64,000 nucleotides of DNA from Toxonevra muliebris (GCA_963691655.1 OY829329.1:16940708-17004707), one strand, 5' to 3'. Shown: positions 48,382-60,717, counted from the first letter of the stretch. Notes: generated by a model from the letters alone, not told the origin. Translations and numbers: made by a program.

Positions 48382-49355
48382 CAAGGCCGTATTTAGGGGG
48401 GAGGTTTTGGGGGTTCTGACCACCCCCCCCGAAATGTGAAAACTTTTTCCTAATTTTTGATATTGATTGCCAGTGGATGGAAAAAAAGTCAAAATAAAAT
48501 CTATTGAATGATTTTTAAATATTTTTTAATCGGTTTCTTTCCAAAAAGTCAAATAAAAGAAAAAATTTTAAAAATAAATTTGAATTGAAATCGTACGAAG
48601 TTGTGCTACATGGCAAAAACGGTATTTTCAGGGGTTTCAACCCCATTTTTCTAAAACGTGACGTAATGGGAAGTTTTTGACCTCAGATTCGTGTTCAGCA
48701 TGAAAAATTCGTCCGCAAACACTAGGAACAATTCACTAAACCCATGCGGGACAGTGTTATTGAATAAGATTCAAAGTTCTTAATCTTAAAATATAATTAA
48801 TCCTTTAACCCATTATTGCTCAGAGCACCCGACTCGGAAGATTTCAATGCTGTGACTGCACGAATTTAGGGAATACATGCCAACCTCATCCGGTCTCCTC
48901 ATCATTGATAATGGCCCAAATTCCCACTGATAATCATTTGAAAAAAATTAGTCTCTAACTATTTTTGGCATTTTTGATCATTTTTTTGAGGTTAGGTTCA
49001 TTATCAGTAATGGCAAGTCAATGAGTTATCGAAATTATGTCTTTCACGATAAAAAATGTATTGGAATCCACATTGAATAATATTTATTTGAAAAAATTTA
49101 AATTGATTATTCTGTGAATTTTTTTTGTCATTTTCGGTCATTTTTTTTAGGTTAAGATTAAGAAAATTCGGGAACAAAAATTTTTCCTAAAGCTTCAAGA
49201 CATTTATCCACTTTTCTCCCTAGTCTGACAGGGTCCATCAAATGTATAATCGTATTTAATTTATTTTATTTAAAAATCAGTTTCATAAAAATTTTATGTG
49301 AATATTTTCGTCGAATGAAAACCCCCCCCGAAAAAAAATCCTGGCTACGGCCTTG
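48382..49355. mobile_element. hAT-like non-autonomous element, 974 bp, exact 8-bp TSD
   Basis: CAAGGCCGTATTTAGGGGGG (48382) faces the inverse of CAAGGCCGTAGCCAGGA ending at 49355; the outer ten bases are identical. The octamer CTAAAGTT is repeated exactly at 48374-48381 and 49356-49363. The 8-bp duplication and the CA...TG ends indicate the hAT superfamily. Each end has a G/C homopolymer just inside (CCCCCCCC near 48423 and 49322). There is no transposase coding sequence. Confidence 0.85.
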
Positions 49356-49532
49356 CTAAAGTTTATTAGTAGATCTGCCAGAAGTTTCTTCAGATTTTTT
49401 ACTGCCACTTGGTATCGAATTCTTTTCCATAACAAAATTCATAACAATCACGATTAGTTTTTTGTTTACCTTTAAATCATAGGGAATGGTTATTTTTTCA
49501 TTTATCAATCTTTGTGATTTGTTTGAAGAATT

Positions 49533-52190
49533 CAGTAGCGGACTCAAAAGGAGGCCAAGGGGGCTGCAGTTTCTCCCTTGAAATATATTTTTAAAACGGA
49601 ACTGATTTTATGTTTGGTTATTAATCAGAATTTTAGATAGCGTTTTTGTTTGAGTTTTTGTCGAAATTGGGTCTCTTTTTGTTTTAAATTTCTGATTGAT
49701 TTTTTATCTGAATTTTTGCCTGAACGACATTTTTGGACGACATTTTGATTCTCTCTTAATGTCTCATTTTAGTCTGATTTTTATTCCAAATTTAATCTGA
49801 GTTTTGGTTTGATATTAAATTTGATCGTTTATCTGAATTTGGTTTAAATTCTGGCCTGAATTTGGTTTCCTCTCAATCTGATTTTTGTTTTGAATTTGGC
49901 CAGCGTTTGGTCTAATATTTTTTTTTGAATATTTTTCTGATTTTTGATGAGAGCTTAATAAGATTTTTTTTTTGATTTTTTGTCTAATATTTGATCTAAT
50001 TTTTTTGAATTTCGACTGATTTTTGGCTTAAATTTGTTCTCAGTTTAGCTTAAAACTTGGTTTGAATTTAGTCTAAATTTTGTTCCGGTTTTTAACCTAA
50101 CCTTTGATCTGAAATTCTTTTGAATCCTTGTCAGAATTTGGTTTGATTTTTAATTTGAATGTGGTCAGCGCTGGGCCTTACGTATGCCTTGATTTTTTGT
50201 CTGGTTTTTTATTTGAAATTGCTCTAATTTTTAATCAGATTTCTTACCTAACTTTTGATTTGAATTTAGTTTAAATTCTGGTCTGAATTTGGTCCAAATT
50301 TTGTTCTGATTTTTGGTTTAAATTTGGTCTCCGTTTGGCGCTTGAGTTATGAGCTGAATTCTAATCTGAGTTTGGTCTGAATTTTGTTTCAAATTTTGGT
50401 GTGGATTTGGCCTTCGTTGGGTCTGGTTTTTGATTTTTACTTCTGATCTGAATATGGTCTCTTTTTGGTCCAAATTTTAGTGTGAATTTGATTTTAATAT
50501 TAGTTCGCTTTTTGGTCTAATTTTTTTCTGAAAATTTTCCTAATTTTTGTTTGGAGTTTGGTCACCGTTTTGCTTGAATTTTGGTCTTAATTTGGTATAA
50601 ATTTTGCTCTGATTTTTAATCCACTTTTTTATCTGAATTTGGTTTGAAATTCTGGTCCGAATTTCGTTTGAATTCGGTCTTCATTTGGCGTCTGAGCAAT
50701 GATCTGAATTCTGGTCCAAATTTTGGTGTGAATTTGGCCTCTGTTGGGTCTGGTTTTTGGTCTTACTTCTGGTCTGAATTTGGTCTATTTTTTATTTGAG
50801 ATTTGGTCCAAATTTTGGAGTGAATTTGATTTACTTTTGATTTGAATTACAATCAGGTTTTTAGTCTGATTTTTGTCTGAACTTTTACATGATTTTTAGT
50901 TTGAATTTGATTTTTAGTGGGTCTAACCTTTTGGTTTGAAATATGGTTTATATTTGATTTCCGTCCAAATTTTAATTCAAATTTCAATGTGAATTTGATC
51001 TCCCTGTGATTTGAATTTAGGTTTGGTTTTTGGTCTCAATTAGGTCTCATTTTTGGTCTTAATATTGATTTGATTTTTGTTCGGAATTTGGTGTTTATTG
51101 GGTCTGAATTCTGGTTTAAAATTCTGTCTATATTTGGTCTCCGTTGGATCTAACTTTTGTCTCAAATTTCGGTATGAATTTGATATTTTTTGATTTAAAT
51201 ATTAGTTCAGTTTTTGGCCTAAATTATGTCTGATTTTTAACCTGAGTATTGAGCGGATTTGGTCGGATCTTAGTATTTATTGAGTCTGAGTTTCGATTTA
51301 AGATTCATCTTGTACTTTGTCTCCGTTGGGCCCGAGTTTTGGTAAAAATTCTGGTGTGGATTTTATCTCCTTTTGGTCTTGTTCTTGATCTTACTTTCGA
51401 CTAATTTTTGGTCTCAATTTTTGTGTGATTTTTGGTCGGAATTCGATCTTCATCGAATCTGAGTTTTGGTTTGAGCATTGATCTGAATTTGTTCTGAAAT
51501 TTTGTGTGATTTTTGTTTTAAGTTCTGGTCTTAATTTATTTTTCCTTTACTCTGAATTTTGATTTGAGTTTTTGCCTGACTCTTGGTTTGAATTTTTGAT
51601 TTACTTGGGTCCAAATTTCGCTCTGGACTTTAACTACCTTTGCTTGAAGCTTGGGTCTAAATTTGATATGACTTTTGATCTGAATCTCGATCTAATTTTA
51701 ATCCGAATTTTGATCTGAATTTTACTCTGAATGTGATCTGAATTTTGATCTAAATTCTGGTCTGAAGATGCCCTGAATTTGGTCTACGTTTTGATCTGGA
51801 CTAAATTTTGTCTCCTTTTGGTTTGAGTTTTGATCAAAGATTTAGTTCTAGACTGAATTTTGTCTACGCCTAGTTCGAGTTCTGGTCTGACTTCTGATCT
51901 GAGACCCGATCTAATTTTAGTCTGAATTTTGATCTGCATTTTTGTCGGAATGTGGTCTAAACTTGACTATTTTTTGATCTGTCAGAGTTTAAATTTGGTT
52001 GGTATTGTGGTATAAATTTTGATTTGATTTGTGGTTTGACTTTTGGTCGGAATTTTTACTTAATTTCCATCCGAATTTAGTCTGTTTTAAGTCAAAGTCT
52101 TGGTCTGCCTTTGGTTAGAATTTAGTATGAATTTTGTTTTGATTTTTGGTTCGATTTTTGTTCTGGATTTTGGTCGAATAATTGATCTGC
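49533..52190 (+). repeat. Array D of the TTTGGTCTGAAT repeat, with one hAT-like end
   Basis: It starts with CAGTAGCGGACTC at 49533 and GGGGGCTGCAGTTTCTCCC, matching the (inverse) right end of the array C element, including the following ...TTTTTAAAA text. About 2.6 kb of TTTGGTCTGAATTT variants follow (TTTGGTCTCCGTTTG, TTTGGTTTGAATT). The expected far end (inverse of CAGTAGTGGAGCTGGG) was not found after 52190, so that end is deleted, diverged beyond recognition or displaced. Confidence 0.7.
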
Positions 52191-54012
52191 TAATTATTCT
52201 ATAACTTAGCAAAATTAGCCATCGCCAAATCCTTAATCGAATGTATTTCGTTATTTCATAATTCAGAGATATTTTGTTCTGGTAATTGAACCTCTTTAGA
52301 ATCAGGATTGGACAAAAGAAGAAAGTACGACTGGTACTGGAATTGTGTCCACCATATATGCACAATTTCAAATCAGCCAAATTTCTAAGACAAATTTCAA
52401 ATTCAAAAACATTTTTTTCGATATTTTTAAAAGAATTGTTTTTAAAAATTTCTAAGTTATAAAAACATTTACAATATCTTAGATTTTGTGCGTTAAAAAA
52501 ATTATATTCTCTCACAAAAGCATTCAAAATTCCGATTTTCTATAAAATTCTTTTCACGTTTTTAAAATAAAATAATTATAGGTATTTCTTTTTATATAAA
52601 TATTATTTCTTTTGATCGCCATTAATTAAAAAATTTGCATATATCTTTATATTTATTATATTCTCACTCACAATTATTTAATTCCGATATTGTTGATAAT
52701 GATTCACAAATAAAATGATTCAATATTAAAAGCACAACCCAAAATTCCATATCTCTTAATATCAAACTTAATATCAAAAAAAAAAAAAAAATATCTATGT
52801 ATTTTACTTTCCGTTGGAAAAACTCAAACACAACTTTAGCTAGCGGTAGCTCCTTGAAGACTGTTGGCATTGGCAAATGTAAAATTCGCGAAGTTAACAA
52901 TTTGTGATAAAAATGAAGTGTCAGAAATCACAAATTCAAATTTTCAAATATTAAAAGTTTGGGTACATGTACAATGCTCATACTCAGTGCTGCTAATGGA
53001 ATCGCTACTAAGGAAAACCGCAGCGTGGCTTGTTGCATGAGGGTAATAGAAAAAATCAACCGCGCATGTTTCTTAATATTTTGCTATTATTAGCGGGATA
53101 GGATATGGCAAAGGATATGGCGAATGTTGTGGTGGAATTTACTTATTCGTATACCGGTAGGTCAAATAGTCGCACAAAAAAAAACGAAACACTAGAAGAA
53201 TTTTCATTCATAGTTTCGTGAAAAACACGTGGTATTAAATGTATAAACATATACGATAACATATTTGTGCATATATTTATATATATCATGTTTATAATGA
53301 ATGTTTGACCTTTGCATAAATAAGTCTAGATGTTTGAAAAAATTAATAAAAATTTTTTTGGATTTGAAAACATGATTCTTCGTAAGAAAGCGGTCATCGT
53401 TTATCGACTAAGAGTTATTTCTATAAATAATGTATTCTTAAACTCTTCTGATTAGAACTATTCTGATACGAAGTAGTAGCCAAAATTCTGAATTTATCTA
53501 ACGTTGGACCACAATCGAGAGCTATATAAAGGCACACAACAAGCCTGAAAGGGATTTCTATTAGATGTCGTCTTTTGAATGCTGAATTAAAATCTGACAG
53601 AAGAGGACAATTTTGGTTTCTTTTTCTCATAGATTCAACAAATGTGACAGACTTGATTGAATACTAAGGCAACATTATTTTATGGCTCTGTGAAAAAATG
53701 GAACGTAGCTGGAACCGGTCATACTTTTCCTTCAAGTTTTCATAAGTCTGTGCCTAAACAGAATAATTTTTATTATTTTTTCCAGGCACTATTTCAAATT
53801 CCAATTTATAAGCTAAGTTGGATCGACCACGCAGATAACGTCGGAACTATCATTGCCTAAAATTCTCGAGAAAATCTAAGAAGACAGAGAAACATGTAAA
53901 TCCCTGAATACGACTCAAAGGCCTCGAAGTCCGTTCGATGAATATAAACTGGCGTGAAGTTAGGAAACTGACACAAATAAATCCAAATAGAGTAGATTTG
54001 TTGTGAACAGAG
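52191..54012. other. AT-rich stretch, no gene recognised
   Basis: No coding region, RNA gene or paired ends were found. The longest open frame, minus 52527-52087, starts in unique sequence and runs into array D; it is not conserved-looking. Confidence 0.5.
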
Positions 54013-54604
54013 CAGAGCTGTAAAAGATTGCAGTCATTTCGAGCTGCATTCATTGAAATGATTGCAAATGAATTACGTTTTCTGATTACAGTCTTTGATT
54101 TCATTTGAGACTTATGACTTTCAAAAATTAAGTCACCAGTCTTTTGTGAAGTCAATGACTATAGCAATCAATTTGAGCCTTCAAGGTAAATAAATCATAA
54201 TTACTCATTGAAGTAGCAATCATGACTTCAAAATGGTTTGAAGTCTTGCAGTCAATTGACTGTTCAACAGAGTCTAGTAGTAATGATTTCTTTGGAATAT
54301 AATTTCTCCAATTTCTTAGAATTTTAACTGGTTATTAATAATCCCAATTCCTTGCACCTAATGGAATTTTTTTTATCAAAATTTTCTTGGGAATTTTAAT
54401 TAGTAATTAGCATTTCAAATCTTTTAGTAGTGAGATTGGAAAAATATTCAGTAATTTGACAAATGTTCAATTCCATTACTGAATTGTAGGTATGCAATTT
54501 GTATTTTAAAATATGCAATTACTCAAAGGAATTGAAAAAGTACTTAAAAAATTCCTTGGAATTAGGAATTGTAATTGTAAAAAAATCGAATTTATTCAGC
54601 TCTG
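54013..54604. mobile_element. MITE with CAGAGCTG ends, 592 bp
   Basis: CAGAGCTGTAAAAGATT (54013) faces the inverse of CAGAGCTGAATAAATT ending at 54604. Inside are two subterminal degenerate repeat sets: TTGCAGTCA/CAATGACT blocks on the left and AATTCCTTGGAATT-like blocks on the right. The ends look hAT-like, but the flanking octamers (GAACAGAG and GTTGAGAA) match at only four positions, so the class is uncertain. Confidence 0.5.
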
Positions 54605-54630
54605 GTTGAGAAATTTTGATCCTCCTTTAA

Positions 54631-55306
54631 CCCTTTCGGGACCGTAAAGAAACTAGAGGAAACCGAATCGTATTGTCTGACCCTAATTTTTCATTATAAT
54701 TTTTCATCAAAACAGATATTTTGCGCCTCTGGAGGCCTGTACTTTCATGGGTCACCGGTGACCCTGAGACTTTCAATGGGGCTTTTTTTTACAATCTTTT
54801 GCTATACATTTTTATTAGAGATTTTTTTTTAAAGAAAAAGTAAATTAGAATTAATTTTTCACTTAACTCTTTCTTGACCGTAAGAAAACTAGAATCGATA
54901 GAGTAAAATCGAGTAAAATTGTTGTTGTAAAAAATTGTTAAAAAGCTTACATTGAAAATCTTAGGGTCATCAGTGACCCATAGCGAAACTAGTATTTCCG
55001 AAAAAGCAAACAAAAATTTAAAAATATGGGAAATCATATTTGGGTGAATAGTTTTTCCCACAAAATATTAAAAATTTTGAGTGTTTGGATAAATTTTGTA
55101 AAAATTATGAGCGATAGAATTTTTTCAGTTTGATTCGCTACCGTTATTAAAAAAAAAAAAAATATTTCTAAATTTATTTTACTGAAAGTAAAGAACCATC
55201 AATTCTCTTTCCAAAAATCCTAAATTTATAAAAAGAGATTGTACAGTTTTTAAAAAATCGTTAACATTAATTTTGTCATACCGGTGTCAGCATGGTACCG
55301 AAAGGG
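54631..55306. mobile_element. piggyBac-like MITE, TTAA-flanked, 676 bp
   Basis: CCCTTTCGGGACCGTAAAG (54631) faces the inverse of CCCTTTCGGTACC ending at 55306, and TTAA lies at both edges (54627-54630, 55307-55310). A perfect palindrome GGGTCACCGGTGACCC sits at 54749-54764 and a variant at 54964-54979. A second inner end, CTTTCTTGACCGTAAGAAAA at about 54867, suggests one copy nested in another. There is no coding region. Confidence 0.7.
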
Positions 55307-55489
55307 TTAAAAGAGGATTTATTGTACTTATTAAAAAAAACTAATCGATTTTCAATTACTAACAATTTTTCCAATTATTGCCGAGTTTCACCAAATTTAA
55401 AAAAAAAAAAAACTGTAGATTTGTCACGATTTGTGATATTTTTAAATTTTTGTTTAATTATTTCACTGAAAAATTAAGTTTTGGTTTGG

Positions 55490-57860
55490 GTAAACGGTGA
55501 TTCTATGATCCTCAATGAAAACATTCTAAGAGCTTTCTATAGTCGAGTGGTGGTTAAAGAATATGAATGTGAACTCGAATTTCCATAATCTTTACTGGTT
55601 TCATTTTGGTGCAGAATGGGTTAAATGAAGAATTTATGCTAAAAAACGTTGTCTGTCTTTAAAAAAATATCTACTAAAAATGTATTGAAAAAGTGGTTAA
55701 AAAATTTCCACTGAGGACCAAAGAGTCACCTATGATCTATAATAAACCTTAAATTTTCAGAGAAAGTTCAGAACTTGAACGGTAAAAAGTCATGTTTCGA
55801 TGAATAACTGTAACAAGAAATAGGAGTCAGAGAATGTGAATTCGGCTCCGTTTCAGGGCTTCCTTCTCTGATTTCCTTACGTTTAGGATTAACCCTTTCT
55901 GGAACGTAAGGAAATTAAAGAAGATATCCCAAACAAAACCGGACTTGTATTCTCTGACAAAAAAAAAGCATCTATTACGATTATTAAGATTAAAGTTTTC
56001 ATTATTTTTAAAAAGCAACATTTTTGGACACTTTTCTAGACATGCGAAGGGAAGGAAAAGTTCGATAAGTTTTAATGTAATTTTATTAGTTTTTGAAAAA
56101 CATAAAGCTGTTAAGTGGTTTCTATTAATATAATGATATTATATTTAAATTTCCGGAAGGTCGGTAAAAATTCGATTTCTCATTCTCTACGAACTTCGAC
56201 GTCAACTCAAGCATGTGAAAATCTTTCACGCATATGAAGTAAATACGTCATATTTTGCGAATTTTTTCAAATTGTTTCAAAGACTCGAGATGTGAAATTT
56301 TTCTGCAGAGAACCATCCTCGTGAAGACCTCGTTAAATCTTTGACCGATAATAAAACTGTGGCCCTGGCGAAGGCTAAAACTAACGAAAATCCCAGATTA
56401 ACCCAATAAATTAAAGCTGATGAGCTGAGTTTGATTGTTTGGTTGTGTCACGAACGTTAGTATAGACAAGGAGGGGTTTTATTTTGAAACCCTCGACCTG
56501 AAATTCGCCACTGGTCACGAATATTAGAAAATCATATGTGATAAAGGAAAAAATCTGCTCGATGGATTAGACGAATTTTGAATGATAATCAAAACGAGTG
56601 TATTAATTTTGTCCAATATTTCTTTACAAAATTTCAAAACGGAGAGCTTAACACATTTTTTTTAAAAATATAAGTAAATATGAAGCTTAGTTTTATCAGT
56701 ACGACCAGGAAACCAAATATATTGCATAGGAAAAAATTTCTACTTTCGGCTAAAAAATTATGAACAATCACCTTAAATCAAAAGGCTGCAAAATTGCTGC
56801 CAATTGAGCTAGGGCATTCAAGAATAATAAACTTTTCCCCTTTCGGTTAATATCTCAGCCGTTTCCGAACTAAAAAACTTCTGAATGAACGAAAATACCT
56901 AAAAAATTCCTCGTCTCATTTTTCAACCCTTGAATCTGCAAATACTGTAGTGTAAGTAACATAACTCTCTATTTCTCCACCATCACTATCATGAAATCGA
57001 AAATCTTGCAAATATAAAATTGTTCCTTTTTTTTTTTTGCTTACCCAACAAAAATTACTTACTAACTACACACGAGAAACACAAACAAATTATGAAATTC
57101 TTAAGAAATTATACTAAAAGAACAGGTAAATAATTTTTTGGTAATTTTCATTCACATGAAGCGTGTTTGGTCTGAGCAACTAACCCTCATGAAGAAGTGA
57201 AGTTTTGTTTGTGAAGAGTTTAGTTGGTGTTTGTTTTTTGTTTTCAATTCAATTGCGCCTTGTGAGCAATTAAGGTTTTATTATTGTGTTCCGCACGAGG
57301 AATGGGATTTCATATGCATTTCACGTATGCTCTCTATCCCTCCTCTTCCCCCTTCATGGTTTTTAGAATATTCACTTAAGTTTTTATGCAGAATCAGCAG
57401 TTTTACTTTAAAAATTTCATATGTGCATATGAATTACTTTGTATTTACATATTCGATTTTGTGTCTAATTAACTGTAAGAAAATGAATTCTTAATTATTT
57501 ATTATTATTTTTTTTTTTGATTTTTTGCAAAATAAGTAAAATTTACACAGTAGTAATTGGTATTTATTTTTCTATTTATAACGTTAATATAAATTATATT
57601 TCAAATACTTGTGTTCAGATATATACCAGTTAGATATGCCAGATTCTTAATACTCTATACCTTCCAATTAGACCGTCAACCGATTATCGAATTGGAATTT
57701 TAAAAATCAATCACGTTCCAGTTAGACGTTGCATGTGTACTGCACAAATCTTATCGGATTATTTTCGTATTCGAATCAGATAATGTTGAAATTTTTATTT
57801 GTATCGCTTGAATTTGGTTGAGTGCGCGTGTGCTATGTGTGCTTGGTGTAGTGCACATTT
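55490..57860. repeat. Mosaic of the same MITE family, then AT-rich DNA
   Basis: From 55615 (GGGTTAAATGAAGAATTTATG) the sequence parallels 58853 onward (GGGTTAAGTGAAAAATGAAT), including the ATCT(A)CTAAAAATGTA stretch and a decayed palindrome (GAGTCACCTATGATC, about 55716). Another left end, TTAACCCTTTCTGGAACGTA, is at 55889. The rest to 57860 shows no gene. Confidence 0.5.
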
Positions 57861-57879
57861 ATGTAGTAAGTAGATAAGA

Positions 57880-57952
57880 GGGGATGTAGCTCAGATGGTA
57901 GAGCGCTCGCTTAGCATGTGAGAGGTACGGGGATCGATGCCCCGCATCTCCA
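57880..57952 (+). tRNA. tRNA-Ala (anticodon AGC)
   Basis: 73 bases fold as a complete cloverleaf: acceptor GGGGATG with CATCTCC and discriminator A, D arm GCTC...GAGC, anticodon arm with loop TTAGCAT (AGC at 57913-57915), and a T arm GGGGATCGATGCCCC-type stem around the B box. A box TAGCTCAGATGG and B box GGATCGATGCC are good. A T-run follows at 57959 onward (TTTTTT, then a longer run at 57969), serving as RNA polymerase III terminator. No CCA is encoded, as expected of a nuclear gene. It stands alone among repeats. Confidence 0.95.
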
Positions 57953-58390
57953 ATAAAATTTTTTATGAATTTTTTTTTAAGACAATTTTTTTTTTTTTTT
58001 TAATTTATGCCATTATCAACCAAACTTTTTTATTTTAGTAAAAATATCAAATTCCATGTATCTACTGTTTTCACTAACAACTTGAGTTAATTTCATGTTT
58101 GCTCAGAGACGTTAATTTATTTTTAAAACGAGGTGATTTTATGGCCAACGTCTTGGAGGTTTTAGCCAAAAGCTTACGACTAATTTTTGCTTATTTATAT
58201 CATCAGACAAGTTTCAAAACATATTGCGAAAAATTCTGTTTTCAATATTTTTTGAATGTTATCAAATTTACTAAAATTTAAAATTTCTATTTTTTTTTTT
58301 TGACATTTTGATCTTTCTGAATTGCGATCTATTTAACTTTTAAAAATTCATAAAATTCGATAAAATACCCTAATTTCATATTTAGATTTT
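57953..58390. other. AT-rich stretch after the tRNA; T-run terminator then nothing
   Basis: The first T-runs follow the tRNA within ten to twenty bases. Nothing else was recognised. Confidence 0.5.
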
Positions 58391-58394
58391 TTAA

Positions 58395-59115
58395 CCCTTT
58401 CGCGACTATTGGTCGCCGGTGACCCAAAATTGTTTTTTTTTTAGTTTTAGCAAAAACTGTTGCACTAATTTCCATAAATTTATATTCATTTAAAAGAGAA
58501 TTGATTAGGTTTTAGTAAATATTAAATAAAGTTTTGAAACTGATAACTAATTGACGATACCAGAGTGACCTAAAATAAAAAAAAAAATATTTGTTTTTCA
58601 CATGTACCATAAATGCACCAAATTTTCAATATGTTATGGTGAAAAACTATTTACTCAAACACAATTTTCTGTTTTTTTTTTTTTTTTTTAATTTTTGTTT
58701 ACTTTCTCCGGAAATTAGGTTTTGCTATGGAGACCCTAAAGTTCTCCAAAGGAACTTTTTAAAAACTTTTTACAATGAAATGAACCCCAGCAAAGGCAAA
58801 CCCGAAATTGATTTTTCTTTATCGCTTCTAGTTTTCTTACGGTTAAAAAAGGGTTAAGTGAAAAATGAATACTAAAAAACTTTGTCTATCTTTAAAATAA
58901 TATCTAATAAAAATGTACTAAAAAAAATTTAAAAAATATTCCTATTGAGGTCCACAGGGTCACCGGTGACCCATGAAAGTTCAGACCTTCAGAGTCGCAA
59001 AACTTCAATTTTTATAAAAAAAAAAAAAATTGTAGCAAGAAATGGTGGTTAGAAAATACCAACTTGGCTTAGATTTTACACTATCTGCTCTGGGCTTTTT
59101 ACAGTCACGAAAGGG
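58395..59115. mobile_element. piggyBac-like MITE, TTAA-flanked, 721 bp
   Basis: CCCTTTCGCGACT (58395) faces the inverse of CCCTTTCGTGACT ending at 59115, one mismatch in 13, with TTAA at 58391-58394 and 59116-59119. It holds two palindromes, GGTCGCCGGTGACC near 58411-58424 and a perfect GGGTCACCGGTGACCC at 58957-58972. An inner end, TTACGGTTAAAAAAGGGTTAA, near 58857 suggests an older copy fused inside. Confidence 0.7.
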
Positions 59116-59119
59116 TTAA

Positions 59120-59335
59120 GGAACATCATGTGTCCCCTTGCTTCCTTGCCCCCCCCCCCCCCTCTTCCCTTGGTAGCTTTATTTTTATTTTTTTTTAATA
59201 TTTTCTTCAATTTAATCACTTATAATGCTCCATCTAGTGGTGAAATGATTTCAAATAATATTCCTGAAAATTGCATACTTTATTCCCTATGAAAAATCAC
59301 AAATTTACAAAGAACCGGTAATGATTTCTATTCTT
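59120..59335. other. Unassigned stretch with poly-C run
   Basis: A C-run of about 14 lies at 59149-59162, beside a pyrimidine stretch. No gene. Confidence 0.5.
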
Positions 59336-59430
59336 TTTTTTTATTAGTTGGTTTATGTGGCTGATCTACAGCAGTTCACGCGTAGATCACAATTAGCGCT
59401 AATGCTCCATTTTGATACCACTAACTCCAA

Positions 59431-60140
59431 CTAAGTCCACTTTGTGTTGTTCAGGTAGTTAAGGAGCTTGTTCGGTTTGACAGCCGAGAAGTCGGACAGG
59501 TCTAGGAAGTAGTTTCCCAGTGATGTGTTTCTTGCAGCTGCTAAGGCTGCGCATTTGCATTTTCGTTGGAGTTTCCGCAACTTCCAGAGTTTATTGAAAG
59601 GTATATGCAGTTTCTCTGCATTAGTGCCTATATGCCAGAGACCTGTAAAAACCGCATTGAGTCTGGCAATGTCTGTACGGTCGCTGGTTAGCAGTTCCCT
59701 AGATCTACTTATATCGTATATCGGCCAGGTCGCACGGTAGGCATTGTATGATGTGAATGTCTTCACCAGAGAGGCTCCTTTGCGCGCTAATTCATCTGCT
59801 TTCTCATTTCCATCAATATTCCTATGGCCGGGAACCCAGATGATTGTAAGATCCGTATGAAGACCGCACCGAGTTTCTTCCTGCACTGTCTGACTAGCTT
59901 TGAGTTGATTGTGTTGGACTGCAAATTGCGTCCTGACTGTCTGTGAAAATTGCAACCTTACATCTCTCTTTAATGTGTTCAGTGATTAGTTGGCATGCCT
60001 TCCCGATGGCAAGTATTTCCGACTGAAAGACTGTGGCTGCGTTGGGTAGGCGTATATAGTGGTTAATATTAGCGTAAGGGGAATATATATCCCTGCACCA
60101 ACACCCAGATCCATTTTGGAGACATCTGTGTATATGGATA
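59431..60140 (-). pseudogene. RNase H domain and tail of the retrotransposon ORF2
   Basis: Around 60140-60090 the minus strand reads ISIYTDVSKMDLGVGAGIYI (the TDGSK block, with G changed to V), then an AATVFQSEILAIGKACQLI-like stretch in another frame, a TDS block, and IIWVPGHRNIDGNEKADELA RKGAS at 59845-59780. The C-terminal tail follows to 59431 (LNYLNNTKW). All four acidic blocks of RNase H can be seen but are in different frames, so the gene is dead. Confidence 0.75.
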
Positions 60141-60357
60141 TATCGTATTCAATTTGAAAATTTCTTTTTTACCACTCGTTTCTAGACGGAACTTTAAACA
60201 TAAAGTCGTTTTTAAAGGTTAGTTGAGGTGTTATATAGACTGTCAGCACCTGCCTCACATTCCTTGGTACTGTATGTAGCATCTTACTATGACCGTAAGT
60301 TCGTTTTGATCAAGAGCCTGTTGCTTTAAGCCTTAACGCACTATTGCAAGCTGAGTT

Positions 60358-60717
60358 TTAAATGTAAATGTCAATAGGTAGGAAATGTAGCATTACATTA
60401 AGAACATCGGATGGACAAGTACGTAAGCACCCCGTGATGCCGACACACACTGCTCTTTGAAGTTTGTTGAGTTTCTCAACAATATAGTTTTTGGCTAGAA
60501 CCGGCCACCATACTATTGAACCGTAAGTTAGTATTGGACATACAATTGTCTCATACATCCAATGAGTGATGTGAGGACGCAATCCCCATTTTCTACCAAA
60601 CATTCTTTTACACGAGTAGTAGCCTACGTAAGCTTTCCTGACTCGCAACTCGATATTGGATCTCCAGTTTAGCTTGAGGTCCAACATAACTCTTTTTTTT
60701 TTATTATTTTTTTTCAT
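60358..60717 (-). pseudogene. RT C-terminal region of the retrotransposon ORF2
   Basis: One open stretch reads VMLDLKLNWRSNIELRVRKA, then WGLRPHITHWMYETIVCPIL, TYGSIVWWPVL and KLNKLQRAVCVGITGCLRTC. This is the typical post-palm (thumb) region of non-LTR RTs (LD-x-KLNW, P-x-LTYGS-VWW, LQR-x-x-x-x-x-TGA-R-T). The catalytic YADD/FADD block, expected upstream, was not found. Confidence 0.75.

Noticed and set aside
43930..52190. CRISPR-like reading of the arrays
   Set aside because: The units are degenerate, contiguous and without unique spacers, and the sequence is an animal nuclear genome.
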